Source: an uncultured Pseudoruegeria sp.
Lineage (GTDB): Bacteria; Pseudomonadota; Alphaproteobacteria; Rhodobacterales; Rhodobacteraceae
Length of the DNA stretch: 64,000 nucleotides
NCBI GenBank assembly: GCA_947498155.1
Contig: CANMJD010000001.1
Span: 248,001-312,000 of the forward strand
Direction: 5' to 3'
Below, one piece after another: positions 44,055-52,962 of the stretch. Position 1 is the first letter of the stretch. Each line of letters begins with the position of its first letter. The position numbers were made by a program, and so were the translations under genes. Below the pieces are notes generated by a model, which saw only the letters and a list, made by a program, of their open reading frames with translations, was not told the DNA's origin and did no database searches.

Positions 44055-45248
44055 TCAAGCACTGGCACGTAATCTGTCGCGATGCCGCGCCAACCAGAGT
44101 GCCAGAACATAAAGTGGGCCAACCTGTGCAGCGTTTTGATCTACAAAATCCATGAGATCGTGAAAATCAAGGATATGGGTGCGGATGTCTTCATTTTCTT
44201 CCTCAAGCCCAGCAAGCCCGGTGCTTTCATCGGCGATATCTGCAATGCCCACAAAATTGTGATAGTATTCGCTCGTCGCACCGGGAGAAGGGTAATAACC
44301 CGCCGCCGCGTGCAGCTCTTTCAGCGCCAGCCCGGTTTCTTCAAGGGATTCACGTCGCGCCGCCTGTTCGGGGGATTCTGCCGGGTCAATCAACCCCGCC
44401 ACGGGCTCCAGCGTCCAGTTTTCGGGGGCCCCGCGCACAAATGTCCCAATGCGGACCTGTTCCACCAGCAAAACCCGATCCCGCACAGGATCATAGGGCA
44501 ACACGATAACCGCATCGGTCCCGACAAACACATAGCGCTGGATTTCGTCGCTCATCTCGCCGGAAAAGCGGCGAAACTTCAGCGACAGATCATCCATCGC
44601 AAAAAAGGTGCTATAGGGGCGATCGGCCTTAATGACGTCAAAGTCATCCCGCCCCATGCCAGAGCCTTTGCCCTGTTTCGGGGTCTCTGCCGCAAGGATC
44701 TGAGTCCAGGCGCGCATCTGGATGACGTTGAACCGCTGGGCAACCTCTGCCGCACTAAAACGCCCCTCATAGGACATAATTTCTTTGGCGGCCCGCTCAG
44801 CGATACCGCCGTAATAATCAACCCAATCGGCCAGAACCCATGGCTCTCCGGGCATGTGGTCGGGATTGTCTGAAAAAAAGACCTTGGCCTTCCCCCCATC
44901 CGAGAGCGTCATAACCCGCGTTTCATAGGCAAAACCGCCTTCGTAAAAATCTAGCCGCGCCAAATCCTGTTCGCTTAGGTTGGCCACCCGAACCCCAAGG
45001 GCCATTTGCCCCGGCGAGGCGACAATGATCGGAAACCCCTGCCCTTTCACCCAATAGACAGCGTGATCGGGCAAACTGGTTTCGCTGATGTCATTGCCCG
45101 AAAGTTGCCGCCCAAGGACGATTTCCAACAGCGGAAAATGGCATAAAGAGCCGTAGAAAAACAGATCGGTTCCGGTGTCAGGACCAGCGTTGTCCTGTCC
45201 AATGCGTAAGCCAGCCACAGAAAAGTCCACCCACAATAAGCGTTCCAA
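44055..45248 (-). CDS. trgB: TrgB-like protein: AIG2/GGCT-like N-terminus fused to NUDIX hydrolase
   Basis: DLFFYGSLCHFPLLEIVLGR (GGCT-like); EPVAGLIDPAESPEQAARRESLEETGL (Nudix box); between trgA-like and cysK; start uncertain. Confidence 0.78.
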   Translation of the reverse strand: MERLLWVDFSVAGLRIGQDNAGPDTGTDLFFYGSLCHFPLLEIVLGRQLSGNDISETSLPDHAVYWVKGQGFPIIVASPGQMALGVRVANLSEQDLARLDFYEGGFAYETRVMTLSDGGKAKVFFSDNPDHMPGEPWVLADWVDYYGGIAERAAKEIMSYEGRFSAAEVAQRFNVIQMRAWTQILAAETPKQGKGSGMGRDDFDVIKADRPYSTFFAMDDLSLKFRRFSGEMSDEIQRYVFVGTDAVIVLPYDPVRDRVLLVEQVRIGTFVRGAPENWTLEPVAGLIDPAESPEQAARRESLEETGLALKELHAAAGYYPSPGATSEYYHNFVGIADIADESTGLAGLEEENEDIRTHILDFHDLMDFVDQNAAQVGPLYVLALWLARHRDRLRASA

Positions 45249-45618
45249 GGATCGTCGGATCAGAGATTAATTGAATATGTTCGAAACAAATTTCAAAAAC
45301 GGCTGCTACAGCCTCTACCGGACCATCATAGGTTTTGCGAAGGGAAAGTTTGACCATTTCGATGGACGCATGAATAAAAATTGCGCTCAATGTCATCGCC
45401 ACTGTCGTGGTCAGGCCAATACCAAGCCCCGTCACAAGCCCTTCGCGCCCGCGCGGCCCCATGATTTTCCAACCACAGAACAACCCGATCAGCGCATTGC
45501 CCTCACTCAGCCATTTCGCCGGCGTGCCCTCGGGCAATAGCGGTTTCACCAGATCCGAGGTGTAATAGGCCAATGCAGCGAACAGAAGTGCTGCGACGAG
45601 TTTGGAGGCTGTAGGCAT
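45178..45618 (-). CDS. trgA: TrgA family membrane protein
   Basis: MPTASKLVAALLFAALAYYTSDLVKPLLPEGTPAKWLSEGNALIGLFCGWKIMGPR. Confidence 0.78.
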   Translation of the reverse strand: MPTASKLVAALLFAALAYYTSDLVKPLLPEGTPAKWLSEGNALIGLFCGWKIMGPRGREGLVTGLGIGLTTTVAMTLSAIFIHASIEMVKLSLRKTYDGPVEAVAAVFEICFEHIQLISDPTILGTLIVGGLFCGWLTHWTGQRWS

Positions 45619-45621
45619 GGG

Positions 45622-46833
45622 TTAGCTCGGCTTTTGTATTGTGATCTGTGTCACATCACAGTTTCCGCTATGAAATGTCGCCGCGCAAGAGGTGAGGTAG
45701 TAGTTCCACATTCTTTGAAAACGTGTGTCAAATCCGAGCGCACGGATTTGATCCCATCGGGCGTTAAAAACATCATGCCAGCGGCGCAGGGTGATGCTGT
45801 AGCTTTCGCCAAATTCGATAGAACCCGCAACCCGCATATCCGCCTTTGCCACTTCCTGACGTAACACGGACGGGCTTGGCAACATGCCACCTGGAAAGAT
45901 GTATTTTTGAATGAAATCAACGCTTTTCCGGTATCCGTTAAAGCGTTCATCCCGCACGGTTATGATTTGCAAGGTCGCTTGCGCACCGGGCTTCAGACAG
46001 TCGCGCACCTTGTTGAAATACACCGGCCAGTATTTTTCGCCCACCGCTTCGAACATTTCAATCGAGGCTATACCGTCATATTGGCCGGTTTCATCGCGGT
46101 AATCCTGCAACTTGATGTTGACCTGATCCTGCAATCCCAGCCGCGCCATTCGTGCAACCGCATAATCGTGCTGCTCTTGCGAGATCGTCAGAGCTGTGAC
46201 CTTCAGCCCCCGTGTGCCCGCTGCATATTCGGCAAACCCGCCCCAGCCACAGCCGATTTCAAGCACATGATCTCCGGGTTTCACCCCCATGGCATCGACC
46301 ATTTGTTCATATTTACGAAGCTGCGCCTTGGCCAGATCTTCCTGCCCCGTTTCATAGAGCGCCGAAGAATAGGTCATCGTATCATCCAGCCAAAGACCGT
46401 AGAATTCATTCCCCAAATCATAGTGATAAGAGATATTCTTGCGCGCTTGGGTTTTGGAATTGGATTGCAGCCAGAACCGCATACGCTCATAGGCGCGCAG
46501 CAAACCTATTCCCGGAAAAGACGCGAATAGGTCATCCCCCGCCAGATAGGCAAAATCCATGAAGGCCTGCAGGTCCGGTGAGCTCCAGTCGCCGTTCAGA
46601 TAGGCTTCGGAGAAGCCCAGATCGCCCTCGCGGATCATTGCGGTAAAGACATCGTTGTTATGTACGTTCACCACCGCAATCGGCCCAGCCTCGGCGCCTT
46701 GGGCGCGAAACATCCGACCGTCCGGCAGGATGATATCCAACCGCCCGCGTTCGGTGCGACAGGCAATGTCAAAGACCTGCCGGAAATAGCGTGGCAAGGC
46801 CTCTTCTTGATCAAGGTTCGTGCGGATCGTCAT
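45622..46833 (-). CDS. cfa: cyclopropane-fatty-acyl-phospholipid synthase family methyltransferase
   Basis: VLEIGCGWGGFAEYAA; SYHYDLGNEFYGLWLDDTMTYSSALYE. Confidence 0.93.
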   Translation of the reverse strand: MTIRTNLDQEEALPRYFRQVFDIACRTERGRLDIILPDGRMFRAQGAEAGPIAVVNVHNNDVFTAMIREGDLGFSEAYLNGDWSSPDLQAFMDFAYLAGDDLFASFPGIGLLRAYERMRFWLQSNSKTQARKNISYHYDLGNEFYGLWLDDTMTYSSALYETGQEDLAKAQLRKYEQMVDAMGVKPGDHVLEIGCGWGGFAEYAAGTRGLKVTALTISQEQHDYAVARMARLGLQDQVNIKLQDYRDETGQYDGIASIEMFEAVGEKYWPVYFNKVRDCLKPGAQATLQIITVRDERFNGYRKSVDFIQKYIFPGGMLPSPSVLRQEVAKADMRVAGSIEFGESYSITLRRWHDVFNARWDQIRALGFDTRFQRMWNYYLTSCAATFHSGNCDVTQITIQKPS

Positions 46834-46879
46834 AGAGTTCTCATACTCGTTCGAGCCGATTTCAGCAGATAATGCCCTG

Positions 46880-48319
46880 TCAAACAACGTTTTTCTCTCT
46901 TTTTTCTTTGTTGCGTTCATATGCGGCCAATGCTGTCGCGCGCCCTGCAGCGAGATCGACAACAGGGGATTTGCGGTAGCTTTGATGTGGGGAAAGGCCC
47001 CAGCTTTGCGGGACGGCCTCAAAGTAGGATAGAGCCTCCGCCCCCGGGGACGGGGCAATCTCGGCAAGCCAGCGGTAGACATAGCGGTTATCTGCATCGA
47101 ATTTGGCCTGTTGTGTCACCGGATTGAAGATGCGGAAAAACGGCGATGCATCCGGTCCCGAGCCCGCGACCCATTGCCAACCCATCGCATTGCTGGCGGC
47201 ATCCCAATCGATCAGACAATCGGCAAACCATGCCTGCCCCACGCGCCAGTCGACCATCAAGTGTTTCGTCAGATAAGAGGCAACAATCATCCGCGCCCGA
47301 TTATGCATCGTACCGGTGACGTACAGCTCGCGCATAGCGGCATCGACAAACGGCACGCCAGTGCGTCCCTGCTGCCATGCCAGCAGATGCGGAGAGTCCT
47401 TGCCCCAGCCAAAATTGTCCCAGCCTTCGCGCCAGTTATCGGTTTCGATGTGCGGCGTATGAAAGATCAGATGGGTAGCAAAATCGCGCCAGACCAATTC
47501 TTTCAGGAAATGCTCCGCCCCTGCGGCGCCGCGCTCTAAGGCCTCCCAACCGGCGGTCCAAATCTGTCGGGGTGAGATCTCGCCATAGGTTAGGGGTTCG
47601 GACAGACGCGATGTCGCCGCAATCGCCGGGAAATCACGCTCTGTTTTATAAGTCTCCACGGCCTCTGCCAGAAAATCCTGCAACCGGTTGTTTGCGGCTG
47701 CCTCTCCGACCGACACATGGGAGGCCAGAACCGCTGCACCACGATTCATCGGGCGCTCCAGCTGCCAGTCGGCCAGTCTTTCGGAAGGCGGGTACTGATC
47801 CGGCGCGGGGATGTTGCTGGGCGCATTCAGGGGATTGCCAATGTCACGATTGCGCACGGCGCGCCAGAACGGGCTATAAACTTTGAAAAACCCGCCCTGT
47901 TGGGTTTGCACTGTCCAAGGCTCAAACAGAACGTGACCGGCAAAGCTGTCACAGCGATGCCCTGCGTCGGTCAATGTGGCCTTTACCTCGGCATCAATGG
48001 CGCGACTGGTGGGGTCATACAGGCGGTTCCAGAACAGCCGGTTGGCGCCTGTCTCTTTGATCACCTGCTGTAAGGCGGGCAACGCATCTCCGGTGCGCAA
48101 AATCACCCGATGCCCCAGCGCATTGACGGTTTTGGCAAAGGCAGCAACAGCCAAGCCGTAGCGGTATTTCGCGGCTGCCCCCAGTGTTTGCAGCCGTTGA
48201 TCCCGCAGCACCACAAACAGTACCGGCAGACCTGTCTGAACCGCAGCTGTCAGGGCCGGATTATCGGAAAGGCGAAAATCCCTGCGCAGCCACATGATAA
48301 CCGGTTTTTCTGCTGTCAT
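46880..48319 (-). CDS. phr: deoxyribodipyrimidine photo-lyase
   Basis: MWLRRDFRLSDNPAL; NRARMIVASYLTKHLMVDWRVGQAWFADCLIDWDAASNAMGWQWVAGSGPDASPFFRIFNP. Confidence 0.96.
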   Translation of the reverse strand: MTAEKPVIMWLRRDFRLSDNPALTAAVQTGLPVLFVVLRDQRLQTLGAAAKYRYGLAVAAFAKTVNALGHRVILRTGDALPALQQVIKETGANRLFWNRLYDPTSRAIDAEVKATLTDAGHRCDSFAGHVLFEPWTVQTQQGGFFKVYSPFWRAVRNRDIGNPLNAPSNIPAPDQYPPSERLADWQLERPMNRGAAVLASHVSVGEAAANNRLQDFLAEAVETYKTERDFPAIAATSRLSEPLTYGEISPRQIWTAGWEALERGAAGAEHFLKELVWRDFATHLIFHTPHIETDNWREGWDNFGWGKDSPHLLAWQQGRTGVPFVDAAMRELYVTGTMHNRARMIVASYLTKHLMVDWRVGQAWFADCLIDWDAASNAMGWQWVAGSGPDASPFFRIFNPVTQQAKFDADNRYVYRWLAEIAPSPGAEALSYFEAVPQSWGLSPHQSYRKSPVVDLAAGRATALAAYERNKEKREKNVV

Positions 48320-48343
48320 GTCGGCCTATGTTCCTTTGGGTTA

Positions 48344-49570
48344 TCAAAGGACTGCGTCTAATCCCTCGATGAGTTTCTCGATTTCGCCTTGCGACGTGTA
48401 ATGTGTAAAACTCATACGGAGCACGCCGCGACTTGGATCAATATTCTGTCCCTCTAAAGCGCGTACCGCGTAAAAATCTCCGGCGGCGCACATGATACCC
48501 CTTTGTGCCAGATTGCGGGCCACAGCCTGTGCGTCCCCCTTTACAACAACGGCTACTGTTGGCGCGCGGTTTTCGGCGGTGGCCGGTCCCAATAGACGCA
48601 GCGTGTTTTTCGCCGATAAATAGGCCAACAAAGGCGTTAACCGCTCGGATTCAGCATCCCGCATCAACTCATGCACTTTGGCACAGCGTTCTGACGGGCT
48701 GGCCTGATCAAAACCGATGTGATGGGCATAAAGCGCATCGACATAATCAGCCATGCCCGCACAGGCCGCGACCTGTGCATGATCCGGTCCGGCGGGAATA
48801 AAACGTTTATACGGGCTTTCAGCGTTGAAATAATGCCCCTGATTGGGGAGCGTGGCGGCAAGATCGGGGCGGATCACCATGATCCCCTGATGCGGACCAT
48901 AGGTTTTATAGGCCGAAAACAGGTAGATATCCGCCCCCAGTTTCGAGATATCCGGAAAACCATGGGGCGCATAGCTCACACCATCCACACAGGTTAGAAC
49001 ACCTGCCGCCCGCGCCATGCTGGTAATTTCGGCAACCGGATTAATCTCCCCCACCACATTCGAACAATGGGGAAAACACAGCAGTTTGACCCGCTCATCC
49101 AACAATCCCTTTAGGGTATCGATATCCAGATGGCCGGTCTCGGGATCAATTTTCCATTCCAAGATCTTTATGCCGCGCTGGGCCAGACGCCGCCACGGGC
49201 CGGTATTGGCCTCATGATCCTGATTGGTCACAATAATTGCGTCGCCCTCGGATAGGTGGTCCGCAAAGGCCTGCGCCAGAACATAGGTGTTTTGCGTGGT
49301 CGAGGGCCCAAAGGACAGCGCCTCTGTCGGCACTCCCATCATCGCAGCCAAACGGTGCCGGGCTTCGTCCATCTCCTGCCCGCCAAGCTCTGAGGCGGCA
49401 TAGGGACCATAGGGCTGCACCTTTCGCTGATGGTAAAAGCGAAACAGACGGTCGATGACCGGCTTACAGGTATAGGACCCACCGGCGTTTTCAAAAAAAG
49501 CCTGCCCCTGCAAGGAAGGCTCTGCGAATGCGGGGAACTGCGCCCGAACGAAATCAATATCCAATGTCAT
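48344..49570 (-). CDS. cysteine desulfurase-like aminotransferase class V protein
   Basis: FFENAGGSY; FGPSTTQNTYVLAQA; YKTYGPHQG. Confidence 0.9.
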   Translation of the reverse strand: MTLDIDFVRAQFPAFAEPSLQGQAFFENAGGSYTCKPVIDRLFRFYHQRKVQPYGPYAASELGGQEMDEARHRLAAMMGVPTEALSFGPSTTQNTYVLAQAFADHLSEGDAIIVTNQDHEANTGPWRRLAQRGIKILEWKIDPETGHLDIDTLKGLLDERVKLLCFPHCSNVVGEINPVAEITSMARAAGVLTCVDGVSYAPHGFPDISKLGADIYLFSAYKTYGPHQGIMVIRPDLAATLPNQGHYFNAESPYKRFIPAGPDHAQVAACAGMADYVDALYAHHIGFDQASPSERCAKVHELMRDAESERLTPLLAYLSAKNTLRLLGPATAENRAPTVAVVVKGDAQAVARNLAQRGIMCAAGDFYAVRALEGQNIDPSRGVLRMSFTHYTSQGEIEKLIEGLDAVL

Positions 49571-49623
49571 AGCGGCACGGTTCCGCAAAAATCGCATTGG
49601 GTCAAGCGCTTAGGCCACATGAA

Positions 49624-49650
49624 AACGCCGCCCCATATCGGAGCGGCGTT
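49624..49650 (-). terminator. terminator after the vWA-Hint gene
   Basis: AACGCCGC-cccatatcgga-GCGGCGTT with A-tract on + (U-tract on minus transcript). Confidence 0.65.
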
Positions 49651-49677
49651 CAATGATCGTGTTTTAGGCGTGAAGCC

Positions 49678-51261
49678 TTAGGAAGACATCAGATGTCCGA
49701 CGCGCGCTTTCAACTGATCGCGCACAGTGTCGTACGGGCTATCCGGTTCATCCTGATCCAGAAGCTGCGGGAACAGGGTCAACAGTTCTTCGCGCATTTC
49801 CGGGGCCAAACCTTCGATGGTCTGACGGTTCGGATAGAAGCTTTCGGTTTCCACGCCTTCGGCGTAAATCACCTCGTGGTTATCAAAGGCTACGTGAAAA
49901 TAAACCACGCGCTTATCGCCCTCTTCGACCCGGATCGTGCTGTCGTTGCACAGGGTGAAGGCCGGCGTCAGAACCCCTTCGGGATCGCCAAACATCATTT
50001 CCGCCCGCCAGTCACGGACCAGGAAACGGTGCTGCCGCGATACACGCAGATCGCGTTCGGGCAGGTTCTTACCAAGGCTGCCTGCGGCAAAGCGGATGGG
50101 CTTCAACGTCGGTTTAAGCGCCATAATATTAGGCTCAACCGGCGAACTGCCGATCCACTTGATTTTCTGCGCGCCATGGTCGCGGGTAACAACGCGGTCG
50201 CCTTCGGCAAGGTCTTCGACATTGACCGGACCACTTGGTGTCAAAATTTGCGTGCCTTCAACAAAGCAGACAACCACCGCAATCGAGAGATCATTGGTGA
50301 TTGATTGCGTATTCGGATCTTCGCCAAAGATGGCAGTGACCTGCACGTCCAGTATTTCACCGGGCATCAGATTATATTCCGGATACTGGGTCAGATCGAG
50401 GCAGTCCAGCGCCCACCCCGCAGGCGTGAGGATAATACGGGCATCTGGAAGTTCGATATACTCGGCAAGCTGGCCTTCGATGTAAATTTCGAAACCCTGA
50501 AAATCGACTGGAACGAGTGGTTCAATAACAACGTCTAGCAATTGCTGACCAGACGTAATCAGAACCGCATCGCCCGTCGCAACCGTATCCAGAGCAGACT
50601 CCGAGGCATTGGCCCCCAAGGCCAAAGCAATGATGTTGGCGTTGAAATCGTCTTCCAAATCTCGCGCTGGCGTATCAAAGTCCTGTCCTGAGGGGTAAGG
50701 CACACCATCTGACATGAAAATGACCAGGTTGGAATCTGTATCTGCGACACCATCACCAGTCCAGGCGGTATCCACGGCCCCAAGCGCGGCTTCATAGTTC
50801 GTTTGTCCTTGCGGCCCTTCAATGTCCATCTGAACCAGTTCGGCGATAAAATCAGTGCCTTCGGAAAGATTATATGTGCCACGATCCGTCGCGGTGGTGC
50901 TGTAGTCAATAATCGTGATATTCACTTCATCGGCTGTATAGCCCGCATCAATCCACGCTTGAAACAGGTTCTCGGCGGCATAAAGCTGCGCTTGTAGGAT
51001 TGTTTCATTGGTGCCGTCGTTATCAAAATCGGTACCGGAGTCACCAGCCGTTGAACCGGATGTGTCAATAACCATCGCAATGTTGATCGTTTCCGATACA
51101 TCAGTGGCCGTCAGGTTGACACTCAACTCCGACGCGTCATCGGTTGAGGGATACCCTAGGGTAGATTCAAGTTGTACGTCAATATCGCCGTTCGGACCGC
51201 CATCGATCAGGCCAGTGTCCGTATCGGTGACATTGTTCGGGTTCGCTGGATTCGCTACCAC
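49678..51261 (-). CDS. vWA domain - Hint (Hedgehog/intein-like) domain protein
   Basis: MIDAS AMVIDTSGSTAGD; Hint start CFVEGTQILTPSGPVNVEDLAEGDRVVTRDHGAQKIKWIGSS; GTG start at 51261 preceded by GGAGG on the minus strand. Confidence 0.87.
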   Translation of the reverse strand: MVANPANPNNVTDTDTGLIDGGPNGDIDVQLESTLGYPSTDDASELSVNLTATDVSETINIAMVIDTSGSTAGDSGTDFDNDGTNETILQAQLYAAENLFQAWIDAGYTADEVNITIIDYSTTATDRGTYNLSEGTDFIAELVQMDIEGPQGQTNYEAALGAVDTAWTGDGVADTDSNLVIFMSDGVPYPSGQDFDTPARDLEDDFNANIIALALGANASESALDTVATGDAVLITSGQQLLDVVIEPLVPVDFQGFEIYIEGQLAEYIELPDARIILTPAGWALDCLDLTQYPEYNLMPGEILDVQVTAIFGEDPNTQSITNDLSIAVVVCFVEGTQILTPSGPVNVEDLAEGDRVVTRDHGAQKIKWIGSSPVEPNIMALKPTLKPIRFAAGSLGKNLPERDLRVSRQHRFLVRDWRAEMMFGDPEGVLTPAFTLCNDSTIRVEEGDKRVVYFHVAFDNHEVIYAEGVETESFYPNRQTIEGLAPEMREELLTLFPQLLDQDEPDSPYDTVRDQLKARVGHLMSS

Positions 51262-51639
51262 ATTTACCTCCAATCGCGGCGCTCTCTGCACAGGCGCGCC
51301 GCAAATACTACATTACTCGCTACAACGGATAGGTATCCGAAATCAGCAGACAAATTCGGTTTATTGATCAAAGTTATACATCAACTTGGAGCTAATTCCT
51401 ACGAAATACGGCAAAACAGTGGCACAGTTACAAGAGGAAAACCGCCCCATTGAAGTGGATGCGAAAACAATGATCACGTTTGCACATGATCGTTCCCATC
51501 CAAGAAATTCGCCGCCACAATTCAGTCATCATCCGAATTTCATTACAAAATGTGATTCGCCTTTCTTTTCTATCCATACCGTCCCGCTTTTTCACCAAGG
51601 ACAACCGAGACGGTATCCCCCCCTATCCGCTTGCATCCC

Positions 51640-51990
51640 CACCGCCCTGCGCCTATCTATGTTGTGTCGGTTCGCCGACTATGGACATAAACGCGCTCGT
51701 AATAAGCGGATCGGACCCGGGGGCGGTACCCGGCGTCTCCACCAAACATCCTTCGTTTGAGGATCACGGGGACGAAATAGGATCGACGGACGTCTAAAGG
51801 GGTTAGCTTTGTCTCGGTGAGATACCACCGTTATCGGTTCAATAAAGCTAGTTGCAAACGACAACAAAGCTCCGATGGCTCTGGCTGCTTAAGCAGTTCG
51901 AAACATCGAAATCTTAAGTCCTAGCGCTTTGCAGCCCTAGGCGGGGTCCGCAGGTACCTGGCAACAGAAACCTGCACTTTCCAACCCGAT
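51640..51990 (+). ncRNA. ssrA: circularly permuted two-piece tmRNA (ends approximate)
   Basis: Acceptor piece with GGACCCGGGGGCGGTACCCGGCGTCTCC-ACCA ending 51744; hairpin GTCGG-TTCG-CCGAC 51666-51679; spacer 51745-51767; coding piece from GGGGACGA (51768); tag ORF 51854-51892 = ANDNKAPMALAA*. Confidence 0.94.
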
Positions 51991-52030
51991 ATGATCTAAA
52001 CGATTGACGCGATAGTTGGGCCTAAATCAT

Positions 52031-52060
52031 TTGACATCCAGAAGGCTATTCCTGTTTATA
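52031..52060 (+). promoter_or_regulatory. candidate sigma70-type promoter of the rhodanese-ChrB/chrA operon
   Basis: TTGACA - 18 bp - TTTATA. Confidence 0.4.
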
Positions 52061-52137
52061 CGGGGCAAGGGGATCCGCGATTTCCCCGTGAGGCTCAGGC
52101 CGAAACATCGCATCCACTGACCTCTTTCTCAGAAAGG

Positions 52138-52962
52138 ATGCCCATGCCTGCGCCCAATGAAATTTCCCCCGCTCAACTGATGCGCCTTCTTGGCACGCCC
52201 AATGCCCCCGTGATCATCGATGTCTGTATCAATTCCGATTTTGATCAAGATCCCCGGGTCATTCCGACTGCCCGCCGCTGGGCTCATAAAGACATCCTCA
52301 ATCTGCCCGAAAACGTGAAGGACCGGCACATTGTTGTCCTGTGCCAAAAGGGCTTAAAGCTTAGTCAAGGCGCCGCGGCCCTCTTACGTTCCGAAGGGAT
52401 CAATGCAGAATATTTGGAAGGCGGGAACCATGGCTGGATAGCGGCAGGGTATCCAATGACTCCGGTCGAAAAACGTCCCGCGTTGTCTCAACATGGATCG
52501 CGATGGGTGACGCGCCATCGCCCCAAAATCGATCGGATCGCAGTGCCCTGGTTAATCCGGCGCTTTGTCGACCCTGAGGCATCGTTCCTCTTTGTCAGCC
52601 CTGCGACCGTAGAAGCCGTGGCAGAAAAATTCGATGCAATTGCGTTTGACATCGAAGGGGTAGCCTTTAGCCATCATGGTTCGGCATGTACTTTTGATGC
52701 GGTGCTGTCGGCGTTCTGCCTGCATACCGCTCCGCTTGCCAGAATGGCCACCGTCATACGGGCGGCTGATACCAATCGCCATGACCTTGCGCCCGAAGCT
52801 GCAGGCTTACTTGCACTGTCGGTGGGTCTTTCGCGGCAATACAAAGATGACCAACAGCAACTGCAGGCTGGTTTCGCTCTTTATGATGCACTGTATCGAT
52901 GGGCAAGAGACGGGCACACCGAAGGTCACGACTGGCCCACAGCAACCGGAGGTGCATCATGA
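52138..52962 (+). CDS. rhodanese domain fused to chromate-resistance (ChrB C-terminal) domain
   Basis: Rhodanese loop VVLCQKGLKLSQG; ChrB-like SRWVTRHRPKIDRIAVPWLIRRFVDPEASFLFV; start may be 52144. Confidence 0.85.
   Translation: MPMPAPNEISPAQLMRLLGTPNAPVIIDVCINSDFDQDPRVIPTARRWAHKDILNLPENVKDRHIVVLCQKGLKLSQGAAALLRSEGINAEYLEGGNHGWIAAGYPMTPVEKRPALSQHGSRWVTRHRPKIDRIAVPWLIRRFVDPEASFLFVSPATVEAVAEKFDAIAFDIEGVAFSHHGSACTFDAVLSAFCLHTAPLARMATVIRAADTNRHDLAPEAAGLLALSVGLSRQYKDDQQQLQAGFALYDALYRWARDGHTEGHDWPTATGGAS

Noticed and set aside
51386-51867. Overlapping small ORFs (51386-51760, 51480-51797, 51679-51867) as protein genes
   Set aside because: They have no protein-like family features and largely coincide with the permuted tmRNA gene and its upstream region.
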